Of a DNA stretch of 64,000 nt, positions 1 through 10,434 are shown piece after piece. Origin of the DNA: Planococcus citri. Taxonomy: Eukaryota; Arthropoda; Insecta; Hemiptera; Pseudococcidae. The notes beneath the pieces were generated by a model. The model saw only the letters and a program-made list of their open reading frames with translations, made no database searches and was not told the origin of the DNA. Where the stretch lies: the NCBI RefSeq assembly GCF_950023065.1, contig NC_088677.1:21535230-21599229 (forward strand), in the 5' to 3' direction. The position numbers and the translations under genes were made by a program. Numbering within the stretch: position 1 is the stretch's first letter; every line of letters begins with the position of its first letter.

Positions 1-117
1 TTTTGATATTTCTTGAAAATCACTGACCAAGTCTCCACAAATCATAGGTGCTTGGTAAGTGGAAATTTTCACCTTTCTCCATCATTCACAAAATGCCGTA
101 CTCAACTTATACGGCCA
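1..117 (+). repeat. Reference full-length monomer (117 bp, type L)
   Basis: First complete copy, used as coordinate reference with position 1 at the first T of TTTTGATATT. Landmarks in order are TTTTGATATTTCTTGAAAA (1-19), AAATCA direct repeats at 17-22 and 39-44, ACCAAG at 26-31, its complement CTTGGT at 51-56, the near-palindrome GTGGAAATTTTCAC at 59-72, a pyrimidine-rich linker around 70-88, and the dyad B hairpin from 89 into the next monomer. The consensus is about 37.6% GC and has only two CpG sites (97-98 and 112-113). This copy has loop base T at 108 and a CTTTCTCC variant in the pyrimidine tract that occurs only in the first 8.3 kb. Since 117 is a multiple of 3, reading frames are kept from copy to copy, but all frames contain stops. 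Confidence 0.97.
14..71. other. Dyad A: long imperfect inverted repeat in each full monomer
   Basis: The left arm TGAAAATCACTGACCAAG (14-31) is complementary to 51-71, which starts CTTGGTAAGTG and ends ATTTTCA. Pairing gives 17 bp with one G/A mismatch (25 against 57), a 3-nt bulge (62-64) and a 19-nt loop (32-50). It recurs in essentially every 117-, 116- and 126-bp monomer. The 95-bp monomers lose the ACCAAG arm and keep only an outer stem of about 10 bp. Such dyads can in principle form cruciforms in DNA or hairpins in transcripts. Actual folding is not shown by sequence alone. Confidence 0.85.
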
Positions 118-122
118 TTTTG
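89..122. other. Dyad B: hairpin carrying the CpG sites and most variation
   Basis: CAAAATGCCGTA (89-100) pairs with TACGGCCATTTTG (110-117 plus the first five bases of the next monomer). This makes 12 bp with a single bulged C and a 9-nt loop, CTCAACTCA or CTCAACTTA. The dyad spans the arbitrary monomer boundary used here. Both CpGs of the monomer face each other in this stem (97-98 and 112-113). Variants used to classify monomers are mostly here. Left arm: CCG, CTG, TTG, CAG, ACG or TCG. Right arm: ACGG, AGGG, ATGG, ACAG, ACCG or GCGG. Loop position 108: C or T. Confidence 0.85.
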
Positions 123-212
123 ATATTTCTTGAAAATCACAGGTGCTTGGTAAGTGGAAATTTTCACCTTTTTCCATCATTCACAAAATGCCGTACTCAA
201 CTCATACGGCCA
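118..212 (+). repeat. First 95-bp monomer, class S (junction AAATCACAGG)
   Basis: A 22-bp deletion removes monomer positions 24-45, leaving AAATCAC joined to AGGTGC. There are 79 class S copies (two of them 94 bp). Those in about the first 10.5 kb mostly keep TTTCTTGAAA and TTTTCACC, at 118, 681, 2038, 2367, 2696, 3258, 3587, 4033, 5157 and 10435. Copies at 6653 and 8224 read GACAGG at the junction. A second subtype, from 1010 onward and nearly exclusive after 10.5 kb, has TTTCATGAAA (a perfect palindrome) together with TTTTCAAC. It usually carries TTG, TCG or CCG in the dyad B left arm. Examples start at 1010, 4478, 7545, 11101, 13807, 18039, 22814, 29860, 37415, 49298, 53100, 58622 and 62294. 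Confidence 0.95.
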
Positions 213-1221
213 TTTTGATATTTCTTGAAAATCACTGACCAAGTCTCCACAAATCATAGGTGCTTGGTAAGTGGAAATTTTCACCTTTTTCCATCATTCA
301 CAAAATGCCGTACTCAACTTATACGGCCATTTTGATATTTCTTGAAAATCACTGACCAAGTCTCCACAAATCATAGGTGCTTGGTAAGTGGAAATTTTCA
401 CCTTTTTCCATCATTCACAAAATGCCGTACTCAACTTATACGGCCATTTTGATATTTCTTGAAAATCACTGACCAAGTCTCCACAAATCATAGGTGCTTG
501 GTAAGTGGAAATTTTCACCTTTTTCCATCATTCACAAAATGCCGTACTCAACTTATACGGCCATTTTGATATTTCTTGAAAATCACTGACCAAGTCTCCA
601 CAAATCATAGGTGCTTGGTAAGTGGAAATTCTCACCTTTTTCCATCATTCACAAAATGCCGTACTCAACTTATACGGCCATTTTGATATTTCTTGAAAAT
701 CACAGGTGCTTGGTAAGTAGAAATTTTCACCTTTTTCCATCATTCACAAAATGCCGTACTCAACTCATACGGCCATTTTGATATTTCTTGAAAATCACTG
801 ACCAAGTCTCCACAAATCATAGGTGCTTGGTAAGTGGAAATTTTCACCTTTTTCCATCATTCACAAAATGCCGTACTCAACTCATAGGGCCATTTTGATA
901 TTTCTTGAAAATCACTGACCAAGTCTCCACAAATCATAGGTGCTTGGTAAGTGGAAATTTTCACCTTTTTCCATCATTCACAAAATGCCGTACTCAACTT
1001 ATACGGCCATTTTGATATTTCATGAAAATCACAGGTGCTTGGTAAGTGGAAATTTTCAACTTTTTCCATCATTCACAAAATGTCGTACTCAACTTATACG
1101 GCCATTTTGATATTTCTTGAAAATCACTGACCAAGTCTCCACAAATCATAGGTGCTTGGTAAGTGGAAATTTTCACCTTTTTCCATCATTCACAAAATGC
1201 CGTACTCAACTCATACGGCCA

Positions 1222-1337
1222 TTTTGATATTTCTTGAAAATCACTGACCAAGTCTCCACAAATCATAGGTGCTTGGTAAGTGGAAATTTTCACCTTTTTC
1301 CATCATTCACAAAATGCAGTACTCAACTCATACACCA
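1222..1337 (+). repeat. First 116-bp monomer, class C (CAGTA ... TACACC)
   Basis: Class C monomers change both arms of dyad B at once: CCGTA becomes CAGTA and TACGGCC becomes TACACC with loss of one base. Both CpGs are lost and an internal loop splits the stem. There are 33 copies. Starts are 1222, 1805, 2791, 4245, 4807, 5602, 6303, 7874, 9233, 10029, 11430, 15642, 16204, 16905, 18580, 19281, 21680, 24057, 24619, 25203, 26900, 28025, 28726, 30774, 33926, 36610, 37744, 40428, 41562, 43345, 44514, 62623 and 63843. The last has the TACACC arm but a normal CCGTA arm. None occurs between 44630 and 62622. Confidence 0.95.
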
Positions 1338-1688
1338 TTTTGATATTTCTTGAAAATCACTGACCAAGTCTCCACAAATCATAGGTGCTTGGTAAGTGGA
1401 AATTTTCACCTTTTTCCATCATTCACAAAATGCCGTACTCAACTTATACGGCCATTTTGATATTTCTTGAAAATCACTGACCAAGTCTCCACAAATCATA
1501 GGTGCTTGGTAAGTGGAAATTTTCACCTTTTTCCATCATTCACAAAATGCCGTACTCAACTCATATGGCCATTTTGATATTTCTTGAAAATCACTGACCA
1601 AGTCTCCATAAATCATAGGTGCTTGGTAAGTGGAAATTTTCACCTTTTTCCATCATTCACAAAATGCCGTACTCAACTCATAGGGCCA

Positions 1689-1804
1689 TTTTGATATTTC
1701 TTGAAATCACTGACCAAGTCTCCACAAATCATAGGTGCTTGGTAAGTGGAAATTTTCACCTTTTTCCATCATTCACAAAATGCCGTACTCAACTCATACG
1801 GCCA
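1689..1804 (+). repeat. 116-bp monomer from a single A deletion
   Basis: This copy reads TTGAAATCAC instead of TTGAAAATCAC, one A short, and is otherwise a normal full-length monomer with an ACGG arm. It is a private change seen once. The resulting frameshift is what lets a 63-codon GTG-started open frame run across 1619-1810; I do not regard that as a gene. Confidence 0.9.
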
Positions 1805-4800
1805 TTTTGATATTTCTTGAAAATCACTGACCAAGTCTCCACAAATCATAGGTGCTTGGTAAGTGGAAATTTTCACCTTTTTCCATCATTCACAAAATGC
1901 AGTACTCAACTCATACACCATTTTGATATTTCTTGAAAATCACTGACCAAGTCTCCACAAATCATAGGTGCTTGGTAAGTGGAAATTTTCACCTTTTTCC
2001 ATCATTCACAAAATGCCGTACTCAACTTATACGGCCATTTTGATATTTCTTGAAAATCACAGGTGCTTGGTAAGTAGAAATTTTCACCTTTTTCCATGAT
2101 TCACAAAATGCCGTACTCAACTCATACGGCCATTTTGATATTTCTTGAAAATCACTGACCAAGTCTCCACAAATCATAGGTGCTTGGTAAGTAGAAATTT
2201 TCACCTTTTTCCATCATTCACAAAATGCCGTACTCAACTCATACGGCCATTTTGATATTTCTTGAAAATCACTGACCAAGTCTCCACAAATCATAGGTGC
2301 TTGGTGAGTGGAAATTTTCACCTTTTTCCATCATTCACAAAATGCCATACTCAACTTATACGGCCATTTTGATATTTCTTGAAATTCACAGGTGCTTGGT
2401 AAGTGGAAATTTTCACCTTTTTCCATCATTCACAAAATGCCGTACTCAACTCATACGGCCATTTTGATATTTCTTGAAAATCACTGACCAAGTGTCCACA
2501 AATCATAGGTGCTTGGTAAGTGGAAATTTTCACCTTTTTCCATCATTCACAAAATGCCGTACTCAACTTATACGGCCATTTTGATATTTCTTGAAAATCA
2601 CTGACCAAGTCTCCACAAATCATAGGTGCTTGGTAAGTGGAAATTTTCACCTTTCTCCATCATTCACAAAATGCCGTACTCAACTTATACGGCCATTTTG
2701 ATATTTCTTGAAAATCACAGGTGCTTGGTAAGTGGAAATTTTCACCTTTTTCCATCATTCACAAAATGCCGTACTCAACTCATACGGCCATTTTGATATT
2801 TCTTGAAAATCACTGACCAAGTCTCCACAAATCATAGGTGCTTGGTAAGTGGAAATTTTCACCTTTTTCCATCATTCACAAAATGCAGTACTCAACTCAT
2901 ACACCATTTTGATATTTCTTGAAAATCACTGACCAAGTCTCCACAAATCATAGGTGCTTGGTAAGTGGAAATTTTCACCTTTTTCCATCATTCACAAAAT
3001 GACGTACTCAACTTATACGGCCATTTTGATATTTCTTGAAAATCACTGACCAAGTCTCCACAAATCATAGGTGCTTGGTAAGTGGAAATTTTCACCTTTT
3101 TCCATCATTCACAAAATGCCGTACTCAACTTATACGGCCATTTTGATATTTCTTGAAAATCACTGACCAAGTCTCCACAAATCATAGGTGCTTGGTAAGT
3201 GGAAATTCTCACCTTTTTCCATCATTCACAAAATGCCGTATACAACTTATACGGCCATTTTGATATTTCTTGAAAATCACAGGTGCTTGGTAAGTAGAAA
3301 TTTTCACCTTTTTCCATCATTCACAAAATGCCGTACTCAACTCATACGGCCATTTTGATATTTCTTGAAAATCACTGACCAAGTCTCCACAAATCATAGG
3401 TGCTTGGTAAGTGGAAATTTTCACCTTTTTCCATCATTCACAAAATGCCGTACTCAACTCATAGGGCCATTTTGATATTTCTTGAAAATCACTGACCAAG
3501 TCTCCACAAATCATAGGTGCTTGGTAAGTGGAAATTTTCACCTTTCTCCATCATTCACAAAATGCCGTACTCAACTTATACGGCCATTTTGATATTTCTT
3601 GAAAATCACAGGTGCTTGGTAAGTGGAAATTTTCACCTTTTTCCATCATTCACAAAATGCCGTACTCAACTCATACGGCCATTTTGATATTTCTTGAAAA
3701 TCACTGACCAAGTCTCCACAAATCATAGGTGCTTGGTAAGTGGAAATTTTCACCTTTTTCCATCATTCACAAAATGCCGTACTCAACTTATACGGCCATT
3801 TTGATATTTCTTGAAAATCACTGACCAAGTCTCCACAAATCATAGGTGCTTGGTAAGTGGAAATTTTCACCTTTTTCCATCATTCACAAAATGCCGTACT
3901 CAACTTATACGGCCATTTTGATATTTCTTGAAAATCACTGACCAAGTCTCCACAAATCATAGGTGCTTGGTAAGTGGAAATTCTCACCTTTTTCCATCAT
4001 TCACAAAATGCCGTACTCAACTTATACGGCCATTTTGATATTTCTTGAAAATCACAGGTGCTTGGTAAGTAGAAATTTTCACCTTTTTCCATCATTCACA
4101 AAATGCCGTACTCAACTCATACGGCCATTTTGATATTTCTTGAAAATCACTGACCAAGTCTCCACAAATCATAGGTGCTTGGTAAGTGGAAATTTTCACC
4201 TTTTTCCATCATTCACAAAATGCCGTACTCAACTCATACGGCCATTTTGATATTTCTTGAAAATCACTGACCAAGTCTCCACAAATCATAGGTGCTTGGT
4301 AAGTGGAAATTTTCACCTTTTTCCATCATTCACAAAATGCAGTACTCAACTCATACACCATTTTGATATTTCTTGAAAATCACTGACCAAGTCTCCACAA
4401 ATCATAGGTGCTTGGTAAGTGGAAATTTTCACCTTTTTCCATCATTCACAAAATGACGTACTCAACTTATACGGCCATTTTGATATTTCATGAAAATCAC
4501 AGGTGCTTGGTAAGTGGAAATTTTCAACTTTTTCCATCATTCACAAAATGTCGTACTCAACTTATACGGCCATTTTGATATTTCTTGAAAATCACTGACC
4601 AAGTCTCCACAAATCATAGGTGCTTGGTAAGTGGAAATTTTCACCTTTTTCCATCATTCACAAAATGCCGTACTCAACTCATATGGCCATTTTGATATTT
4701 CTTGAAAATCACTGACCAAGTCTCCACAAATCATAGGTGCTTGGTAAGTGGAAATTTTCACCTTTTTCCATCATTCAGAAAATGCCGTACTCAACTCATA

Positions 4801-6652
4801 CGGCCATTTTGATATTTCTTGAAAATCACTGACCAAGTCTCCACAAATCATAGGTGCTTGGTAAGTGGAAATTTTCACCTTTTTCCATCATTCACAAAAT
4901 GCAGTACTCAACTCATACACCATTTTGATATTTCTTGAAAATCACTGACCAAGTCTCCACAAATCATAGGTGCTTGGTAAGTGGAAATTTTCACCTTTTT
5001 CCATCATTCACAAAATGCCGTACTCAACTCATACGGCCATTTTGATATTTCTTGAAAATCACTGACCAAGTCTCCACAAATCATAGGTGCTTGGTAAGTG
5101 GAAATTTTCACCTTTCTCCATCATTCACAAAATGCCGTACTCAACTTATACGGCCATTTTGATATTTCTTGAAAATCACAGGTGCTTGGTAAGTGGAAAT
5201 TTTCACCTTTTCCAACATTCACAAAATGCCGTACTCAACTCATACGGCCATTTTGATATTTCTTGAAAATCACTGACCAAGTCTCCACAAATCATAGGTG
5301 CTTGGTAAGTGGAAATTTTCACCTTTTTCCATCATTCACAAAATGCCGTACTCAACTTATACGGCCATTTTGATATTTCTTGAAAATCACTGACCAAGTC
5401 TCCACAAATCATAGGTGCTTGGTAAGTGGAAATTTTCAACTTTTTCCATCATTCACAAAATGTCGTACTCAACTTATACGGCCATTTTGAAATTTCTTGA
5501 AAATCACTGACCAAGTCTCCACAAATCATAGGTGCTTGGTAAGTGGAAATTTTCACCTTTTTCCATCATTCACAAAATGCCGTACTCAACTCATACGGCC
5601 ATTTTGATATTTCTTGAAAATCACTGACCAAGTCTCCACAAATCATAGGTGCTTGGTAAGTGGAAATTTTCACCTTTTTCCATCATTCACAAAATGCAGT
5701 ACTCAACTCATACACCATTTTGATATTTCTTGAAAATCACTGACCAAGTCTCCACAAATCATAGGTGCTTGGTAAGTGGAAATTTTCACCTTTTTCCATC
5801 ATTCACAAAATGACGTACTCAACTTATACGGCCATTTTGATATTTCTTGAAAATCACTGACCAAGTCTCCACAAATCATAGGTGCTTGGTAAGTGGAAAT
5901 TTTCACCTTTTTCCATCATTCACAAAATGCCGTACTCAACTTATACAGCCATTTTGATATTTCTTGAAAATCACTGACCAAGTCTCCACAAATCATAGGT
6001 GCTTGGTAAGTGGAAATTTTCACCTTTTTCCATCATTCACAAAATGCCGTACTCAACTCATATGGCCATTTTGATATTTCTTGAAAATCACTGACCAAGT
6101 CTCCACAAATCATAGGTGCTTGGTAAGTGGAAATTTTCACCTTTTTCCATCATTCACAAAATGCCGTACTCAACTCATAGGGCCATTTTGATATTTCTTG
6201 AAAATCACTGACCAAGTCTCCACAAATCATAGGTGCTTGGTAAGTGGAAATTTTCACCTTTTTCCATCATTCACAAAATGCCGTACTCAACTCATACGGC
6301 CATTTTGATATTTCTTGAAAATCACTGACCAAGTCTCCACAAATCATAGGTGCTTGGTAAGTGGAAATTTTCACCTTTTTCCATCATTCACAAAATGCAG
6401 TACTCAACTCATACACCATTTTGATATTTCTTGAAAATCACTGACCAAGTCTCCACAAATCATAGGTGCTTGGTAAGTGGAAATTTTCACCTTTTTCCAT
6501 CATTCACAAAATGCCGTACTCAACTTATACGGCCATTTTGATATTTCTTGAAAATCACTGACCAAGTCTCCACAAATCATAGGTGCTTGGTAAGTGGAAA
6601 TTTTCACCTTTTTCCATCATTCACAAAATGCCGTACTCAACTTATACGGCCA

Positions 6653-8223
6653 TTTTGATATTTCTTGAAAATGACAGGTGCTTGGTAAGTGTAAATTTTC
6701 ACCTTTCTCCATCATTCACAAAATGCCGTACTCAACTTATACGGCCATTTTGATATTTCTTGAAAATCACTGACCAAGTCTCCACAAATCATAGGTGCTT
6801 GGTAAGTGGAAATTTTCACCTTTTTCCATCATTCACAAAATGCCGTACTCAACTCATATGGCCATTTTGATATTTCTTGAAAATCACTGACCAAGTCTCC
6901 ACAAATCATAGGTGCTTGGTAAGTGGAAATTTTCACCTTTTTCCATCATTCACAAAATGCCGTACTCAACTCATAGGGCCATTTTGATATTTCTTGAAAA
7001 TCACTGACCAAGTCTCCACAAATCATAGGTGCTTGGTAAGTGGAAATTTTCACCTTTTTCCATCATTCACAAAATGCCGTACTCAACTCATAGGGCCATT
7101 TTGATATTTCTTGAAAATCACTGACCAAGTCTCCACAAATCATAGGTGCTTGGTAAGTGGAAATTTTCACCTTTTTCCATCATTCACAAAATGCCGTACT
7201 CAACTCATACGGCCATTTTGATATTTCTTGAAAATCATAGGTGCTTGGTAAGTGGACATTTTCACCTTTTTCCATCATTCACAAAATGCCGTACTCAACT
7301 CATACGGCCATTTTGATATTTCTTGAAAATCACTGACCAAGTCTCCACAAATCATAGGTGCTTGGTAAGTGGAAATTTTCACCTTTTTCCATCATTCACA
7401 AAATGCCGTACTCAACTTATACGGCCATTTTGATATTTCTTGAAAATCACTGACCAAGTCTCCACAAATCATAGGTGCTTGGTAAGTGGAAATTTTCACC
7501 TTTTTCCATCATTCACAAAATGCCGTACTCAACTTATACGGCCATTTTGATATTTCATGAAAATCACAGGTGCTTGGTAAGTGGAAATTTTCAACTTTTT
7601 CCATCATTCACAAAATGTCGTACTCAACTTATGCGGCCATTTTGATATTTCTTGAAAATCACTGACCAAGTCTCCACAAATCATAGGTGCTTGGTAAGTG
7701 GAAATTTTCACCTTTTTCCATCATTCACAAAATGCCGTACTCAACTCATATGGCCATTTTGATATTTCTTGAAAATCACTGACCAAGTCTCCACAAATCA
7801 TAGGTGCTTGGTAAGTGGAAATTTTCACCTTTTTCCATCATTCACAAAATGCCGTACTCAACTCATACGGCCATTTTGATATTTCTTGAAAATCACTGAC
7901 CAAGTCTCCACAAATCATAGGTGCTTGGTAAGTGGAAATTTTCACCTTTTTCCATCATTCACAAAATGCAGTACTCAACTCATACACCATTTTGATATTT
8001 CTTGAAAATCACTGACCAAGTCTCCACAAATCATAGGTGCTTGGTTAGTGGAAATTTTCACCTTTTTCCATCATTCACAAAATGCCGTACTCAACTTATA
8101 CGGCCATTTTGATATTTCTTGAAAATCACTGACCAAGTCTCCACAAATCATAGGTGCTTGGTAAGTGGAAATTTTCACCTTTTTCCATCATTCACAAAAT
8201 GCCGTACTCAACTTATACGGCCA
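6653..8223 (+). repeat. 14-mer block, 1,571 bp
   Basis: Starts with a distinctive 95-bp monomer (GACAGG junction, GTGTAAATTTTC, CTTTCTCC). Then follow ATGG, AGGG, AGGG, ACGG, class s, two T-loop ACGG, an S with TCGTA and GCGG, ATGG, ACGG, class C and two T-loop monomers. The same distinctive start recurs at 8224. Confidence 0.85.
7216..7310 (+). repeat. First 95-bp monomer, class s (junction AAATCATAGG)
   Basis: This is the exact product expected from deletion between the two AAATCA direct repeats (17-22 and 39-44): one AAATCA remains, followed by TAGGTGC. There are 42 class s copies. Starts are 7216, 10889, 12577, 13595, 14019, 14443, 14867, 15313, 17827, 20203, 22602, 23728, 26125, 27367, 29648, 31241, 32800, 34393, 36069, 37203, 38094, 39887, 41021, 41912, 45436, 46211, 47441, 47865, 48523, 49978, 51784, 53780, 55586, 57964, 58410, 58834, 59609, 60947, 62082, 62973, 63419 and 63748. 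Many carry GTGGACATTTTC instead of GTGGAAATTTTC. A GGAAAT form predominates from 46 to 62 kb. Copies at 38094, 41912 and 62973 share CATAGGCGC with GGACATCTTC. Confidence 0.95.
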
Positions 8224-9582
8224 TTTTGATATTTCTTGAAAATGACAGGTGCTTGGTAAGTGTAAATTTTCACCTTTCTCCATCATTCACAAAATGCCGT
8301 ACTCAACTTATACGGCCATTTTGATATTTCTTGAAAATCACTGACCAAGTCTCCACAAATCATAGGTGCTTGGTAAGTGGAAATTTTCACCTTTTTCCAT
8401 CATTCACAAAATGCCGTACTCAACTCATATGGCCATTTTGATATTTCTTGAAAATCACTGACCAAGTCTCCACAAATCATAGGTGCTTGGTAAGTGGAAA
8501 TTTTCACCTTTTTCCATCATTCACAAAATGCCGTACTCAACTCATAGGGCCATTTTGATATTTCTTGAAAATCACTGACCAAGTCTCCACAAATCATAGG
8601 TGCTTGGTAAGTGGAAATTTTCACCTTTTTCCGTCATTCACAAAATGCCGTACTCAACTCATAGGGCCATTTTGATATTTCTTGAAAATCACTGACCAAG
8701 TCTCCACAAATCATAGGTGCTTGGTAAGTGGAAATTTTCACCTTTTTCCATCATTCACAAAATGCCGTACTCAACTTATACGGCCATTTTGATATTTCTT
8801 GAAAATCACTGACCAAGTCTCCACAAATCATAGGTGCTTGGTAAGTGGAAATTTTCACCTTTTTCCATCATTCACAAAATGCCGTACTCAACTTATACGG
8901 CCATTTTGATATTTCATGAAAATCACAGGTGCTTGGTAAGTGGAAATTTTCAACTTTTTCCATCATTCACAAAATGTCGTACTCAACTTATGCGGCCATT
9001 TTGATATTTCTTGAAAATCACTGACCAAGTCTCCACAAATCATAGGTGCTTGGTAAGTGGAAATTTTCACCTTTTTCCATCATTCACAAAATGCCGTACT
9101 CAACTCATATGGCCATTTTGATATTTCTTGAAAATCACTGACCAAGTCTCCACAAATCATAGGTGCTTGGTAAGTGGAAATTTTCACCTTTTTCCATCAT
9201 TCACAAAATGCCGTACTCAACTCATACGGCCATTTTGATATTTCTTGAAAATCACTGACCAAGTCTCCACAAATCATAGGTGCTTGGTAAGTGGAAATTT
9301 TCACCTTTTTCCATCATTCACAAAATGCAGTACTCAACTCATACACCATTTTGATATTTCTTGAAAATCACTGACCAAGTCTCCACAAATCATAGGTGCT
9401 TGGTAAGTGGAAATTTTCACCTTTTTCCATCATTCACAAAATGACGTACTCAACTTATACGGCCATTTTGATATTTCTTGAAAATCACTGACCAAGTCTC
9501 CACAAATCATAGGTGCTTGGTAAGTGGAAATTTTCACCTTTTTCCATCATTCACAAAATGCCGTACTCAACTTATACGGCCA
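8224..9582 (+). repeat. 12-mer second copy lacking two monomers, 1,359 bp
   Basis: Repeats the preceding 14-mer order from the same distinctive 95-bp monomer but lacks one 117-bp ACGG monomer and the class s monomer. The difference of 212 bp equals 117 + 95, so whole monomers were lost, as expected for unequal exchange in register. Confidence 0.85.
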
Positions 9583-9699
9583 TTTTGATATTTCTTGAAA
9601 ATCACTGACCAAGTCTCCACAAATCATAGGTGCTTGGTAAGTGGAAATTTTCACCTTTTTCCATCATTCACAAAATGCCGTACTCAACTTATACGGCCA
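8904..9699 (+). repeat. 7-mer cassette, 796 bp
   Basis: Order: S with TCGTA and GCGG, ATGG, ACGG, class C, ACGTA T-loop, T-loop, T-loop. The next seven-monomer register starts at 9700 but diverges after class C. A 796-bp cassette with the same order, except for TTGTA/ACGG in its S monomer, lies at 11101-11896. Confidence 0.85.
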
Positions 9700-10378
9700 T
9701 TTTGATATTTCATGAAAATCACAGGTGCTTGGTAAGTGGAAATTTTCAACTTTTTCCATCATTCACAAAATGTCGTACTCAACTTATGCGGCCATTTTGA
9801 TATTTCTTGAAAATCACTGACCAAGTCTCCACAAATCATAGGTGCTTGGTAAGTGGAAATTTTCACCTTTTTCCATCATTCACAAAATGCCGTACTCAAC
9901 TCATATGGCCATTTTGATATTTCTTGAAAATCACTGACCAAGTCTCCACAAATCATAGGTGCTTGGTAAGTGGAAATTTTCACCTTTTTCCATCATTCAC
10001 AAAATGCCGTACTCAACTCATACGGCCATTTTGATATTTCTTGAAAATCACTGACCAAGTCTTCACAAATCATAGGTGCTTGGTAAGTGGAAATTTTCAC
10101 CTTTTTCCATCATTCACAAAATGCAGTACTCAACTCATACACCATTTTGATATTTCTTGAAAATCACTGACCAAGTCTCCACAAATCATAGGTGCTTGGT
10201 AAGTGGAAATTTTCAACTTTTTCCATCATTCACAAAATGCCGTACTCAACTTATATGGCCATTTTGATATTTCTTGAAAATCACTGACCAAGTCTCCACA
10301 AATCATAGGTGCTTGGTAAGTAGAAATTTTCACCTTTTTCCATCATTCACAAAATGCCGTACTCAACTCATAGGGCCA

Positions 10379-10434
10379 TTTTGATATTTCTTGAAAATCA
10401 CTGATCAAGTCTCCACAATCAACTTATACGGCCA
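10379..10434 (+). repeat. Truncated 56-bp monomer
   Basis: The copy starts normally, has a private change (CTGATCAAG), and jumps from CTCCACAA directly to TCAACTTATACGG, losing 61 bp of the middle. The next monomer (10435-10528) is 94 bp and reads TACTAACTCA with one C missing. These are the strongest disruptions of register in the window. A deletion or assembly error are both possible. Confidence 0.93.

Larger units (their letters stand above)
1..6652 (+). repeat. Left, variant-rich domain (59 monomers)
   Basis: Fifty-nine monomers with no long perfect higher-order unit. Features largely confined to this side of the array are the CTTTCTCC tract (1, 2579, 3470, 5040), ATTCTCACC (564, 3141, 3916), class S copies that keep TTTCTTGAAA, and ACGTA (2907, 4361, 5718) or TCGTA (1010, 4478, 5368) left arms. 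A loose cassette of CTTTCTCC monomer, S, several T-loop monomers, ATTCTCACC monomer and GTAGAA-type S recurs from 1, 2579 and 3470 with insertions and deletions. The monomer at 5157 is 94 bp (four T instead of five). Confidence 0.85.

Noticed and set aside
7..19. Heat-shock element in ATTTCTTGAAAAT (TTCnnGAA)
   Set aside because: Only two inverted units are present and a third is imperfect. In AT-rich repeats this is expected by chance, and no promoter context exists.
1..117. CENP-B box
   Set aside because: The consensus lacks the required TTCG and CGGG core elements at the right spacing. TTCTCG appears only as a rare variant without the second half.
118..212. Splice acceptor created by CACAG/GTGC at the class S junction
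   Set aside because: There is no good polypyrimidine tract directly upstream and no exon to join. An AG/GT at the deletion junction alone is not evidence.
1619..1810. 63-codon open reading frame on the + strand
   Set aside because: It starts at a GTG inside a satellite monomer and stays open only because of a one-base deletion in the copy at 1689-1804. It translates repeat DNA and has no recognisable domain.
2022..2204. 60-codon open reading frame on the - strand
   Set aside because: It spans a 95-bp and a 117-bp monomer, so the frame shift between copies avoids the usual stops. The product is translated repeat with no independent signal of coding.
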